Assembly (NCBI GenBank): GCA_050246915.1
Contig: JBFWVD010000010.1
Span: 25,722 to 89,721 of the forward strand
Length of the DNA stretch: 64,000 nt
Reading direction: 5' to 3'
DNA from: JBFWVD01 sp050246915
GTDB taxonomy: Bacteria; Actinomycetota; Acidimicrobiia; Acidimicrobiales; Ilumatobacteraceae
The translations under genes were made by a program, and so were the position numbers. Numbering within the stretch: the stretch's first letter is position 1; every line of letters begins with the position of its first letter. Below are positions 16,556-25,626 of this stretch, piece by piece. The notes beneath the pieces are model-generated. The model did no database searches, was not told where the DNA came from, and saw nothing but the letters and a program-made list of their open reading frames with translations.

Positions 16556-17929
16556 ATGAGTTCTACTGATTCCCGCACTGATCTGGCACTTTCGGAACGA
16601 GCTCGGCAGATGATCGACGCCGAACTCGAGATATATCGAAGCCGGACGATGCGCTCCATGGAGCAAACCGCCCGAGCGCGGCACTCGTTGCCCAAGGGCG
16701 TGCCGTCCAGCTTCCAGGCCTATGACCCGCATCCAGTGGTGGCTGCCCGAGCGCGCGGATCGTGGATCGAGGACCTCGACGGCAATCACTACGTCGACTT
16801 CAACATGGGTTTCGGAGCGTTGTTCTCCGGCCATGGTCATCCGATCATCGTCGACGCCATCCAACGGCAACTGCTCGACGGCACGCTGTTCGTGACGCCC
16901 TGCGAGCTGAACGCCGACGTCGCCGAGGCGCTGCAGGACCGCTTCGCCGTCGACCTCGTCCGGTTCACCAACTCCGGCACCGAAGCCACAATGGATGCGA
17001 TCCGCGTCGCTCGTGGCTTCACGGGGCGGGACAAGATGGTGAAGGTCGAAGGTGGCTATCACGGCCATCACGACGAGGTGATGATCTCCATGAAGCCGCC
17101 GCTGCATGCGGCCGGCGATCCGCTGGCTCCCACTGCGGTGCCGGCCACCTTGGGCCTCACCGATGCAGTGCTGCACGACACCATCGTCATCCCGTACAAC
17201 AACCCAGAGGCGCTGGAGCGGGTGTTGGCCCGCGGTGACGTGGCCGCGTTCATCGTCGAACCGGCGATGGAGAACATCGGTATCTGCCTGCCCGACCCGG
17301 GCTATCTGCAACTCGTGCGCCAGTTGTGTGATCGATACGGGACATTGCTGATCTTCGACGAGGTCAAGACCGGCATCACCGCGGCATGGGGTGGAGCGAC
17401 CGGATACTTCGGAGTGCAACCCGACCTGCTCGCATTGGCAAAGTCCATCGGCGGCGGCTATCCCATCGGTGCATTCGCCGGCCGTCGCGACGTCATGGAC
17501 ATGATCACCACCGGCGATGTGCTGCACCTGGGCACCTACAACGGCAATCCGCTGGTCATGGCCGCGGCCAACGCGACCTTGCGTGAAGTGTGCACACCAG
17601 AAGCCACGGCTCTGGCAGTGGCCAAGAACACCGATGTCGTGAGCCGCATACAAGCCATCATCGACGCCCATGATCTCCCCGCCCACACGGTGCAGTTGGG
17701 TGCCAAGGGCTGCGTGACGTGGTGTCGTTCGGCGGTTCGCAACTACCGCGACTACAAGGCCACCGACTTCGATCTCGCCTATGCCCAGTGGATCCACGGC
17801 ATCAACCGCGGGATCTTGCTCCCACCGGGACTCGATGAGCAGTGGCTCATCAGCGTGATGCACACCCGGGCCGACTGTGACCACGCGGTCGAGGTCTTCG
17901 ATCACTTCGTGCAGGAACTGTTGCGCTGA
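16556..17929 (+). CDS. Class III aminotransferase / GSA-aminomutase-like
   Basis: 457-residue PLP enzyme. SGTEA at 140-144, GGYHGHHDE at 166-173, FDEVKTG at 267-273 and the Schiff-base Lys296 in LALAKSIGGGYPIGAF place it with glutamate-1-semialdehyde aminomutase-like class III aminotransferases. It is unlikely to be the heme-pathway enzyme itself because the N-terminus (RARHSLPKGVPSSFQAYDP) matches the catabolic or biosynthetic branch of such proteins. ATG 16556 follows GGGGA at good spacing; TTG 16544 and ATG 16550 are alternatives. The gene stands alone, just downstream of two tRNA genes on the other strand. Confidence 0.88.
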   Translation: MSSTDSRTDLALSERARQMIDAELEIYRSRTMRSMEQTARARHSLPKGVPSSFQAYDPHPVVAARARGSWIEDLDGNHYVDFNMGFGALFSGHGHPIIVDAIQRQLLDGTLFVTPCELNADVAEALQDRFAVDLVRFTNSGTEATMDAIRVARGFTGRDKMVKVEGGYHGHHDEVMISMKPPLHAAGDPLAPTAVPATLGLTDAVLHDTIVIPYNNPEALERVLARGDVAAFIVEPAMENIGICLPDPGYLQLVRQLCDRYGTLLIFDEVKTGITAAWGGATGYFGVQPDLLALAKSIGGGYPIGAFAGRRDVMDMITTGDVLHLGTYNGNPLVMAAANATLREVCTPEATALAVAKNTDVVSRIQAIIDAHDLPAHTVQLGAKGCVTWCRSAVRNYRDYKATDFDLAYAQWIHGINRGILLPPGLDEQWLISVMHTRADCDHAVEVFDHFVQELLR

Positions 17930-17992
17930 AACCCTCTCGCGGTGACGTGCGCCTCGTCGGGTCGATCGATGGTCAGCCGCTGTTCGCCGGGA

Positions 17993-18943
17993 TCATTGGG
18001 GGCCAATCGCCCCCGTCACGCCGGTGACAGTGTCCCACGGGATGAACACCTCGATGACGCCGGCCGCCGACGGCCCCGCCTCTCCTTGTGAGAACACGAT
18101 GCGGACCCCGTTCCGCTCGGGGAACCATGCGCTCCAGTCGCTCTCGGCCGGCGTCGTGAGATCGACGGTGGTGAAGTCCTTCAGATCTGGCATCTGCTCG
18201 ATGATCGAGTCGACAGCGGCGTTGGCGATGCGGCTGACCGCCCCTTTCTGCACCGTGGCGAGATCCGTCAACTTCAATTGCCTACCGGACACGGCATCGA
18301 AGGTGATCGACTGCACGTAGGACTCCGGGTGGGCGCCGCCGTAGTCGGCGTACACCTCGAAACGCAGCGAAACGAAGCGGTCCAAGGTGTTGGCCAGCGA
18401 CGTGGTGAGTTCGAGGGTCGGCAGTGGCGCATCTCGGTTGACGTCCATTGCATCGGGCCCCTCGAACACGGTCACGAAGTCGTCGGTGAACTCGGTGACG
18501 ATCTTGCGCGCCGCTGCGGTGGCGGCCGCGTCGGCGTCCGCCGTGGCGAACCCGGTCAGGGTGGGCAACTGGGCCGTCGCGGTCAGCACCGGATCGGTCG
18601 TGGTGGTGACGGTGATGGGCTCGAGTGAGAGTCGGGGCTTGGGCTTCGTCACGCTCGAGGTCGTGATCGCTGCGACGGGGGTCGTGATGGGCGTTATGTC
18701 AACTGTAGTTGACGTCGCTGTGATGGCGGTCGTCGATGTCGCGGTGGATGCCGTCGTGATGGACGCAGACGTGGGCGTGGTCAGCGCCACCAGCGACTCA
18801 TCGGTGGTGCTGCAGGCGAACGGTGTCAGCGCTGAACCGCACAACAGCACGGCGATGACCGATCGGCGACTGGAGAACGGCCGAGTGGTTGACGGACGCT
18901 CGCTCGCGGTCGATGGCATCGACCCATCATGTCGCAACGGCAT
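17993..18943 (-). CDS. Thr-rich lipoprotein, DUF3298/RsiV-like
   Basis: 316 residues. N-terminal basic region, hydrophobic SVIAVLLCGSALTPFAC with a probable lipidation Cys at 44 (a loose lipobox), then a long Thr/Ala/Ser linker (about 45-110). The C-terminal domain has FVSLRFEVYADYGGAHPESYVQS and DAVSGRQLKLTDL, the DUF3298 pattern found in RsiV-type and peptidoglycan-related exported proteins. Start could also be ATG 18919. It holds an exact dispersed palindrome in the linker (18698-18713) and a near-copy in the domain (18267-18282). Convergent with the aminotransferase. Confidence 0.75.
   Translation of the reverse strand: MPLRHDGSMPSTASERPSTTRPFSSRRSVIAVLLCGSALTPFACSTTDESLVALTTPTSASITTASTATSTTAITATSTTVDITPITTPVAAITTSSVTKPKPRLSLEPITVTTTTDPVLTATAQLPTLTGFATADADAAATAAARKIVTEFTDDFVTVFEGPDAMDVNRDAPLPTLELTTSLANTLDRFVSLRFEVYADYGGAHPESYVQSITFDAVSGRQLKLTDLATVQKGAVSRIANAAVDSIIEQMPDLKDFTTVDLTTPAESDWSAWFPERNGVRIVFSQGEAGPSAAGVIEVFIPWDTVTGVTGAIGPQ
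18267..18282. repeat. Dispersed palindrome near-copy
   Basis: GTCAACTTCAATTGCC: one mismatch in the right arm, inside the DUF3298 coding region. Here it is read in another frame (codons for R-Q-L-K-L-T-D). Confidence 0.45.
18698..18713. repeat. Dispersed palindrome copy, exact
   Basis: GTCAACTGTAGTTGAC; with flanks, TGTCAACT-GT-AGTTGACG is a nearly perfect 18-bp palindrome. It encodes S-T-T-V-D in the Thr-rich linker of the lipoprotein. Confidence 0.75.
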
Positions 18944-18972
18944 TCGGCAATGACGTCACTGGGACAGCGCGG

Positions 18973-19950
18973 TCACAAGCCCCAGGTGTCGTCGTTGGGA
19001 TTGGAGGGATCGCGTCGATGAGCCGATGAGAAGCTGGTGGCCCGAGCCGATGTCGCCGCGGTGCGATCGGCCCGATCCGCTCTTTCTTCCCGACGCGCTG
19101 CGTTGGCAGCGTTCTGCGCCGCCCACGCGTTCCATGCATTGCTCCCGACCGATGGCTGGCCCCCCGGGTGCACCGAACGGGTCTGTGTTCGCAGTGACTC
19201 GCCGACCGAGGCCCACGCCACACCGGCGACGAGCGATGCCACACCGGCCACGCACAGCGCGGCCAGCGCGGACCGCAGGTCGGCCGCCGCGGCCTCTGCC
19301 ACCTTGGCCGCCAACAGCGCCCAGGGATTGTCGGTCAGCTTGGGAACGATGAGTGCGGGGAGCACCCAGGTGATGAGCAGTTGCCATACCGACATCGACA
19401 AGAGCCAGATGCCGAGCCGGCGGAACACGAGCGGTCGATTGGGATGCAAGATCATCGCGGCAACGACCCCGGCGCCACACAACATGGCGAGCGCGCCCAG
19501 CCATCCGGTCAGGTTGGCCCGAAGGGACTGCAGTCGGTCGACCTGGGGTACCGAGAACCCGGCACCGTCAGCCTGGCCTGCCAGCTCGGCACCCACCAAC
19601 GGGGTCAGCGCCTCCTTGGTGAGCCCCACTCGGCTGGGTCCGTCGCCGATGGCGGCGGCGTGCGCATCGGCGATCACGCTGCTGAGCCCAGTGAGATCGG
19701 TACCGGAATCGAGTGCCTTGGTCACGAAGGGCTCGACGACGCTCTTGGGCTGGCCGGTTGAGTCGGCAACCGCCCCGGCGATGGCCGACCCGAGCGCTTG
19801 GCGGACCTCCGGCGATTCGAGCGCGGTGGAGGCGATGCGCTCCGTGCGCCGGGGTTCGAGCATGGTCGACCTGAACCACCACCCGGTGAACGCCAGTGAC
19901 CCGGCGAGCAGGGCGATGCTCAGGACGATCTCGGCCACAATGCGGCGCAT
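18973..19950 (-). CDS. Membrane protein of unknown function
   Basis: 325 residues from ATG 19950 (MRRIVAEIVLSIALLAGSLAF). Predicted helices near 8-25, 165-185 (LGALAMLCGAGVVAAMIL), 195-215 (LGIWLLSMSVWQLLITWVLP) and 245-265 (ALAALCVAGVASLVAGVAW). Between helix 1 and 2 is an extracytoplasmic region resembling other actinobacterial proteins with ERIASTALESPEVRQALG. The C-terminal tail is hydrophilic and Ala/Arg-rich. I do not recognise a named family. It ends 29 bp upstream of the lipoprotein gene start and probably shares a transcript with it. Confidence 0.75.
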   Translation of the reverse strand: MRRIVAEIVLSIALLAGSLAFTGWWFRSTMLEPRRTERIASTALESPEVRQALGSAIAGAVADSTGQPKSVVEPFVTKALDSGTDLTGLSSVIADAHAAAIGDGPSRVGLTKEALTPLVGAELAGQADGAGFSVPQVDRLQSLRANLTGWLGALAMLCGAGVVAAMILHPNRPLVFRRLGIWLLSMSVWQLLITWVLPALIVPKLTDNPWALLAAKVAEAAAADLRSALAALCVAGVASLVAGVAWASVGESLRTQTRSVHPGGQPSVGSNAWNAWAAQNAANAARREERADRADRTAATSARATSFSSAHRRDPSNPNDDTWGL

Positions 19951-20007
19951 GTCACCATCATCGGTCGGATGGGTGGCTGTACTCAAGGCACTTCTAGAGT
20001 TCATCAA

Positions 20008-20448
20008 GTGCCCCCATCTGGTAGAGACCCTTGGAACAGCGCTGGTTTGTGGCGAATGATCGGTCGGGCCTTGCGACGCCGATGCCCACGTTGTGGTGGT
20101 CGGGGATGGTTCCATGGCTGGTTCGCCAAGGGCGAACGATGCGTGACCTGTGGTTACAAGTACGAGCGCCAGGATGGGTTCCTGCTCGGGGCGCTCACCA
20201 TCAACACCATCGTGACGTTGGGCTGTGTGCTGGCGATGCTCGTCGGCGGGCTCATCGCCACGTCGCCGGACTTCGAGACGATGAAGGTCACGCTGGCCTG
20301 CGCGGCGCTGGCCGTCATCGTGCCGATCATCGTCTTCCCGTTCAGCTACACGATCTGGGCCGCTGTCGATCTCGCCATGCGCCCGATGGAACCCGCCGAG
20401 GAGGCTGACGCCCTGACCTGGCTCGCATCGCGCGAATCAGGCCGCTAG
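20008..20448 (+). CDS. DUF983 zinc-ribbon membrane protein
   Basis: 146 residues. A CPRCGGRGWFHGWFAKGERCVTCG zinc-ribbon-like element (two CxxC pairs) follows LWRMIGRALRRR, then two membrane helices (ALTINTIVTLGCVLAMLVGG and LACAALAVIVPIIVFPFS). This is the DUF983 pattern; its function is not established. GTG 20008 keeps the conserved tryptophan segment upstream of the ribbon; ATG 20056 would cut it. The 3' end overlaps the convergent GGDEF gene by 12 bp. Confidence 0.82.
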   Translation: MPPSGRDPWNSAGLWRMIGRALRRRCPRCGGRGWFHGWFAKGERCVTCGYKYERQDGFLLGALTINTIVTLGCVLAMLVGGLIATSPDFETMKVTLACAALAVIVPIIVFPFSYTIWAAVDLAMRPMEPAEEADALTWLASRESGR

Positions 20449-21813
20449 GCGAACGTCACCCTTGCCAGCGGCCTTGGCCGCATACAGGGCCCGGTCGGCC
20501 CGGCGCAGAACCTCGACCAATGAGTCACCGGCACGCGCCACGGCTATGCCGACGCTCGCCCCGACGGTCACGGCGTCGTTGCCCAGGTCGATGGGGCGCG
20601 AGGCGGTGTTCACGATGCGATGGCCGATGTGCACGATCTCGTCCAGGCTGAGACCGCTCGGACACAACACCGCGAACTCATCGCCGCCGATGCGAGCCAC
20701 CACATCGGTCGCTCGGACACATGAACCGATCCGTGTGCCGATCTCGGCGAGCACGGTGTCACCGGCATGATGGCCATACCGATCGTTCACCGGCTTGAAG
20801 TCGTCGAGGTCGATGTAGATGACCGCGGTGCCAGCCTCGAGACAGTCAGCGGTGCGGCGCTCGAATGTCGATCGATTGGCGAGTCCGGTGAGATGGTCGG
20901 TGGTGGCTCGATGGCGCAACGTGCGTGTGATGCGATCGGTGGCGATGGCGAGCACGGCGAGTCGTTCCATCATCGGAGCGACCTGGGCCACGGCGGCGCG
21001 TCCCGCACCGCCGTGGCGACGCCACACGACGAGCGCACCGATGGCTTCATCTGACGCCGGAGCGATGAGCGGTTCGACCACCAGCGATTCGAACCCAAGG
21101 CGTCGGGCCGCGTCGGCGATGGGTGCGTCGAGCGCGTCGAGGGAGAGGAACGATACCGGGATGCCCCAATCGCGCACCTCGCTCCACAGAACCTCGTCGA
21201 CGAGTTCGGCACAGAGCTGTTCGGGGTCGGTACCGTCCGGCTCGACGCGCCCGAGACGGGTGATGGCGACAGGCTCATCGTCGTTCCAATGAACGATCGC
21301 CGTCATGCGATCGGTCCGCATCGCGTCAGCGTGATCGGCGAGGAGCGCGAGTGACTCCTGCAGGGGCACGCCTTTGGCGATCAACTCGACAGCCATGCGG
21401 AGATCGGTGCGCTCGTTGACGGGACGGAGGTGGATCAGGAGACCGTTCACTGCTGGATCGTCGAAGAAGTTCCCGGCGGTGCACTCGAAGCGGATCCACT
21501 CACCGTCGTTCGCGCGCACGCGCACATCGAAGCCGCGCTGATCGACGCCTCGCCCGACCGACAGCACGCCTGTCAATTCACGTTGCGCACCGATGGCATC
21601 GGCGACCACGGCGAGATCGCCGGGATGGAGGAACTCGAGCACGGAATGCCCGATGAACTCCCCTGGTCTGTAGCCGAGCGTGGCGGCCAGCGCGTCGGTG
21701 GCCCACACCGTGGTCATCTCGGGGCCGATCAAGGCACACCGCGTGCCGGGGGCCTGGTCGATGGCCCGGAGCGCGCGGGACACGTCGGCGTCGCCGGGTC
21801 GCGATCTGGGCAT
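20437..21813 (-). CDS. PAS-GGDEF diguanylate cyclase
   Basis: 458 residues, soluble. An N-terminal PAS-like domain (about 15-135, with WATDALAATLGYRPGEFIGHSVLEFLHP), a GAF-like middle region (about 140-290), then GGDEF domain. The active-site motif GGDEF is intact at 376-380, and an RxxD inhibitory site (R367-A-T-D370) lies five residues upstream, so a catalytically active, product-inhibited cyclase making c-di-GMP from two GTP is expected. No EAL domain. The PAS and GAF parts presumably sense a ligand. Confidence 0.9.
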   Translation of the reverse strand: MPRSRPGDADVSRALRAIDQAPGTRCALIGPEMTTVWATDALAATLGYRPGEFIGHSVLEFLHPGDLAVVADAIGAQRELTGVLSVGRGVDQRGFDVRVRANDGEWIRFECTAGNFFDDPAVNGLLIHLRPVNERTDLRMAVELIAKGVPLQESLALLADHADAMRTDRMTAIVHWNDDEPVAITRLGRVEPDGTDPEQLCAELVDEVLWSEVRDWGIPVSFLSLDALDAPIADAARRLGFESLVVEPLIAPASDEAIGALVVWRRHGGAGRAAVAQVAPMMERLAVLAIATDRITRTLRHRATTDHLTGLANRSTFERRTADCLEAGTAVIYIDLDDFKPVNDRYGHHAGDTVLAEIGTRIGSCVRATDVVARIGGDEFAVLCPSGLSLDEIVHIGHRIVNTASRPIDLGNDAVTVGASVGIAVARAGDSLVEVLRRADRALYAAKAAGKGDVRLAA

Positions 21814-21859
21814 GGATGATCATCGGCCGCGTCGAGAAGTGGTTGAGCCCGCGCGCCCG

Positions 21860-23290
21860 ATGAGTCCGGCACGAGGCGCTCTGACCAGGCAAGCTGTACC
21901 GGTGGGCACCCGCTTCGGCTCGAAGAGGAAGATCGTCTGGTGGCGCGTATGCGCCCTGGCAGTTGTTGATGTGGTGGCCATTGGCCTACTCGCGTACTCG
22001 ATCATGAACGACGGTGGGACGAGGGTGCGGGCGTCCGACGCCGCACTGGCTGCCCCGGGGTCCGACTCGGTGGCCACCGTGGCGGCTCCAGTTCCCGAGA
22101 CGACCCCGGCACCCACGACGCCGGTGACGACGACCCCCGAAACGACGACCCTCGAGACGATGACCCTCGAGACGACGACGTTGCCCGCGACGACGGTCCC
22201 CGTGACCCCGGCTCCCGACCCGACGAGTCCGGCCACCACCGTGGCCCCGGTCCCTGCTGCGCCGGTTCGAGCAACCATGGTGTTCGCCGGTGATGTGCTC
22301 ATCCACGACGCCGTGTGGCGGGCGGCCGCGATCGATGGTGGCTACGACTTCTCGCCGCTGCTCGCCCCGGTCCAGGAGATGATCTCGTCAGCTGATCTGG
22401 CCATCTGCCACATGGAAGGAACGCTCGGTGCTCCCGGAGCGCCGCCATCGGGATTCCCGCGCTTCTCGGCGCCGCCCACGCTGGCCGTCGACCTCAAAGA
22501 GGCAGGGTTCGACGGTTGCTCCATCGCCTCGAACCACTCGTTCGACCGCGGTGCGCGAGGCGTGAGCGACACCATCGCCGGCTTCGAGTCCGCCGGCTTG
22601 GCCCATGCCGGTTCGGCACTCGAGCCGGGAGGCGCCTCGTCGGCTCGCTACGACGTGAAAGGCATCGCGGTGGTGCAACTGTCGTACACCTACGGTTCGA
22701 ACGGAGCCGTGCCAGCAGCGCAGGGCCATCTGCTCAACATCATCGACTCGGCGCGCATCTTGGCCGACGCAGCCGAGGCGCGCGCCAACGGTGCGCAGAT
22801 CGTGGTGGTCTCGTTGCACTGGGGTGAGGAGTACGACCACAACATCACTGCGGCGCAGCTCAAGGTCGCCGACGCCTTGGCTGCCCAACCGGGTGTCATC
22901 GACTTGGTCGTGGGTCATCACGCCCATGTGGTGGAGCCCATCGCCCGCGTCGGGGACCTCTGGGTGGCGTTCGGGATGGGCAACTTCTTGTCCAACAACT
23001 GGGCCGAGTGCTGTCGCAACGAGGTGACCGACGGCGTGATCGTGAGTGCCACGATCGAAGCCGACGGCAACGGCAGCGCACACGTGGTCGCGGTGGACTA
23101 CACCCCGACATGGAACGGCCGTGACAACTACACCGTTCGTCTGGTCGAGCGGGCACTCATCGATGGGAACAGCGATGTGTCCGCCGCTGTCCTGAGAGCG
23201 TCGTTCGATCGCACCACCGCGTACGTGACCGGTGCCAGCGGCGAGGCCCGCGGGCTGCCCACCATCGCGGCCAAGAACCGTCCGGGCTGA
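21860..23290 (+). CDS. CapA-family (PGA synthesis-like) metallophosphatase
   Basis: 476 residues. One N-terminal membrane helix (WRVCALAVVDVVAIGLLAYSI), a Thr/Pro linker with short repeats of T-L-E-T (about 75-130), then a CapA domain: MVFAGDVLIHD, CHMEGTLG, IASNHSFDRG, VVVSLHWGEEY and VVGHHAHVVEP supply the calcineurin-like metal ligands. CapA proteins act in poly-gamma-glutamate capsule export or cell-wall processes; no capB/capC is nearby, so the role is open. ATG 21860 is chosen; GTG 21902 or an earlier start is possible. Divergent from the GGDEF gene, with 46 bp between. Confidence 0.85.
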   Translation: MSPARGALTRQAVPVGTRFGSKRKIVWWRVCALAVVDVVAIGLLAYSIMNDGGTRVRASDAALAAPGSDSVATVAAPVPETTPAPTTPVTTTPETTTLETMTLETTTLPATTVPVTPAPDPTSPATTVAPVPAAPVRATMVFAGDVLIHDAVWRAAAIDGGYDFSPLLAPVQEMISSADLAICHMEGTLGAPGAPPSGFPRFSAPPTLAVDLKEAGFDGCSIASNHSFDRGARGVSDTIAGFESAGLAHAGSALEPGGASSARYDVKGIAVVQLSYTYGSNGAVPAAQGHLLNIIDSARILADAAEARANGAQIVVVSLHWGEEYDHNITAAQLKVADALAAQPGVIDLVVGHHAHVVEPIARVGDLWVAFGMGNFLSNNWAECCRNEVTDGVIVSATIEADGNGSAHVVAVDYTPTWNGRDNYTVRLVERALIDGNSDVSAAVLRASFDRTTAYVTGASGEARGLPTIAAKNRPG

Positions 23291-23323
23291 TCGCCGGTCG
23301 GGCCCGGAGCCGAACGGTGGTGC

Positions 23324-24097
23324 TCAGCGCGCCAGGAAACCGTCCACTGCGGCAACGGTGCCCTCGAAGTCCTCCCAATAGACGAGGTGGCCGCACGGAA
23401 GCGTTGTGGTGCAGAGCTGATCGCCCAGAGCGCCTCGTAGTTCCTCGGTCCGTTCGGTGGTGACGAACGGCGCCTTGGTTGCCCCGACGAGCAAGGTCGG
23501 GCGAGTAACCGAGATGTGGGGGAGTGGTCTCGACAGCTCGCCCCATCCAGCCACGACCGCGGGCCGCGAGAAGCGGAGTCGATAGCGGCCGTCGTCATCG
23601 ACCATGAGGTGATGTCGGAGGTCTTCGTACACGCCATCGGCACCCGACGCGCTCACCGCCGCGAGCCGGGCGGCGGTCGCAGCTTCGACCGAATCCCATC
23701 CGGTGAAGGCGATGGCGTCGAGCGCGGCGCCGAGGCCGTCAGCTCCGGGTCTGGCGTAGGCGGGATCGAGCAGGACAAGCCGTCGCACTCGATCGGGAGC
23801 TGCGGCCAGCAAGTACAGGGCGATCTGTCCGCCGTAGGAATGGCCGATCACGTCAGTCGAATCGATGTCGTGTGCGTCGAGCGTGTCGAGGAGGTCGGTG
23901 ACGTGTTGTTCGATCGACCATGGTGCATCGGGCAGCGAGTGGCCGTGTCCGCGCAGATCGACCGCGATCGTTCGCCGCTCGGGCCAACCTTCTTCGCCGC
24001 AACGGCGGAACCGTCCGCCGTGACCGGTGATGCCATGGACGGCGAGGATCGGCTCGCCGGCAATGTTGCCGAAGTGATGGGTGTGCAGCACGGCCAT
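23324..24097 (-). CDS. Alpha/beta hydrolase
   Basis: 257 residues with the alpha/beta-hydrolase fold. Oxyanion HGITGHGG is near residue 20, the nucleophile elbow GHSYGG is near residue 95, the acid region VTRPTLLVG and the catalytic His in LPCGHLVYWEDF near the C-terminus. Substrate unknown; esters, lactones or C-C bonds are possible. It starts 25 bp downstream of the ferredoxin gene stop on the same strand and may belong to the P450 transcript. Confidence 0.88.
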   Translation of the reverse strand: MAVLHTHHFGNIAGEPILAVHGITGHGGRFRRCGEEGWPERRTIAVDLRGHGHSLPDAPWSIEQHVTDLLDTLDAHDIDSTDVIGHSYGGQIALYLLAAAPDRVRRLVLLDPAYARPGADGLGAALDAIAFTGWDSVEAATAARLAAVSASGADGVYEDLRHHLMVDDDGRYRLRFSRPAVVAGWGELSRPLPHISVTRPTLLVGATKAPFVTTERTEELRGALGDQLCTTTLPCGHLVYWEDFEGTVAAVDGFLAR

Positions 24098-24122
24098 GGC
24101 GACACGCTACGCAACGGTCGCT

Positions 24123-24320
24123 TCACTCGACGATGCTGATCGCACCCTCGGGGCAGGCGGCAACCATGCCTTCGGCGAGCGCCATCTGGTCGGCTCCCAG
24201 CGTGCCGTCTCCGATCACCACCCCATAGCCCCGGTCGTCGTCTTCGAACAACGACGGGCCGAGCACATAGCAGCGACCGTGGCCGGTGCACTTTGCGGCG
24301 TCGTGCACGATCCGCATCAT
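24123..24320 (-). CDS. P450-type ferredoxin
   Basis: 65 residues. Cysteines C-T-G-H-G-R-C near the N-terminus and ACPEGAI near the C-terminus give the CxxHxxC...CP pattern of single-cluster ferredoxins (probably 3Fe-4S) that serve bacterial cytochromes P450. The gene starts inside the P450 stop codon (ATGATG/TGA overlap), so it is almost certainly the electron donor of that P450. No ferredoxin reductase is nearby. Confidence 0.9.
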   Translation of the reverse strand: MMRIVHDAAKCTGHGRCYVLGPSLFEDDDRGYGVVIGDGTLGADQMALAEGMVAACPEGAISIVE

Positions 24321-25510
24321 GCCCCCCGGCGAGCGAAGGTGATCGGGAGCGTCCGGAAGTGCAACGTGCCCGACGGCCACACGATCTCGGGCACGTGGCC
24401 CTCGGCAAGGGACATGTCGCCCACGCGCTTGTTGAACTCCTCGACGACCAACCGCAGCTCTCGACGGGCGAGATGGGAACCGAGGCATCGGTGGATGCCG
24501 CCGCCGAAGGTGAGGTGCCCGCGGTCGGCGTGATCGAAGTCGATCGAGTTCGCGGCATCGCCGCGATCGGGGCCTCGGTTCACCGTCGCCAATACGAGCG
24601 AGCAGTACGCGCCCTCGGGGATCGTCTTGCCGCAAACCTCCACCTCGCGGGTGGTGACGCGTGGCGTCATGGGTGCCGGCATCTCGAGGCGCAGGACTTC
24701 CTCGATGAAGGGCTGTGTCAACTCTGGTTGCTCGATGATGCGCTGGCGCAGCTCTGGATCGTTGGCGAGGTACATCATGACGAAGCCGATCGACGCCGTC
24801 ACGGTGTCGAGGCCGGCCAGCACGAACAAGAAGCACATACCCAACAACTCGGCATCGGTCCACGCATCATCGCCTTGGAGTGTCACGATGGAGCTGATGA
24901 GATCGTCACCGGGGCTGGTGCGCTTGGCATCGATGAAACCCTGGAGGTAGCCGAACAAGGCCATGGCAGCTGTCGCCTGCTGCTCGGTGGGATTGCCGAG
25001 CGTCGCGCCTTCGGTCTCCAAGATGGCCTGGTTCCATGCCAGGAACTGATCGCGATCTTCGAGGGGAAGGCCGAACAAGGTCATGATGACCTGGCTCGGA
25101 TAGGGGACGGCCAGTTCGGCCATGAGGTCGACCGAACCCTTGTCGAGGAATGAATCGATCAGTTCCCCGACCTGGGCACGCAGCGAGTCCTCGATCTGGT
25201 TGATGACGCGAGGGGCGAACATCGGGTCGAGGATGCGCCGATAGCGCACATGATCGGGTGCGTCGATGGCCAGGGGGACGAGGGGCACCGGGCTGCCGAG
25301 GCTGTCGAACGCGCGAGCCGACGAGAAGATCTCGGGGTGCTGATGGGCGAAGCGCACTGCTTCGAGGCTGGTGAGGTACCACTCGCCGTCGATTTCGTAA
25401 ACATCGCCGCGTTCGGCGAAATACCTCCAACCGACGGTGCGGTCGAGGGCCATCGGCGCGGCGTCCTTGAAGGTGATGCCGCCGGACGGGCCGACGCTGT
25501 CGTTGTTCAT
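24317..25510 (-). CDS. Cytochrome P450
   Basis: 397-residue bacterial class I P450. I-helix oxygen-activation segment AGLDTVT (232-238), ExxR at 271-274, and the heme loop FGGGIHRCLG with Cys342. Hydroxylates an unknown hydrophobic substrate using electrons from the overlapping ferredoxin gene. ATG 25510 (MNNDSVGPSGG) with GGAGG 12-16 bp upstream is taken; a TTG at 25603 would extend into the regulatory region. Divergent from a TetR-type repressor gene, the usual arrangement for regulated catabolic P450s. Confidence 0.93.
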   Translation of the reverse strand: MNNDSVGPSGGITFKDAAPMALDRTVGWRYFAERGDVYEIDGEWYLTSLEAVRFAHQHPEIFSSARAFDSLGSPVPLVPLAIDAPDHVRYRRILDPMFAPRVINQIEDSLRAQVGELIDSFLDKGSVDLMAELAVPYPSQVIMTLFGLPLEDRDQFLAWNQAILETEGATLGNPTEQQATAAMALFGYLQGFIDAKRTSPGDDLISSIVTLQGDDAWTDAELLGMCFLFVLAGLDTVTASIGFVMMYLANDPELRQRIIEQPELTQPFIEEVLRLEMPAPMTPRVTTREVEVCGKTIPEGAYCSLVLATVNRGPDRGDAANSIDFDHADRGHLTFGGGIHRCLGSHLARRELRLVVEEFNKRVGDMSLAEGHVPEIVWPSGTLHFRTLPITFARRGA

Positions 25511-25568
25511 GATGTGACCTGACCTCCGGGTGTGGGGGATCGATGGGCGACTTCTGCCCTGCCTATTG

Positions 25569-25612
25569 TGAGACACTTTGCTCCATAGATGGCCGCGGGT
25601 CAACCTGTCTCA
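25569..25612. promoter_or_regulatory. Candidate operator half-sites, P450/TetR region
   Basis: TGAGACA at 25569-25575 and its inverse TGTCTCA at 25606-25612 in the 116-bp divergent gap between the P450 and TetR genes. The symmetry and location suggest binding by the TetR protein, but the 30-base spacing is long for a single dimer. Confidence 0.35.
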
Positions 25613-25626
25613 TACCATCGGGGCCG

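Noticed and set aside
19969..20007. Start of the DUF983 gene upstream of GTG 20008
   Set aside because: Residues upstream of VPPSGRD overlap the divergent membrane-protein promoter and do not resemble the family.
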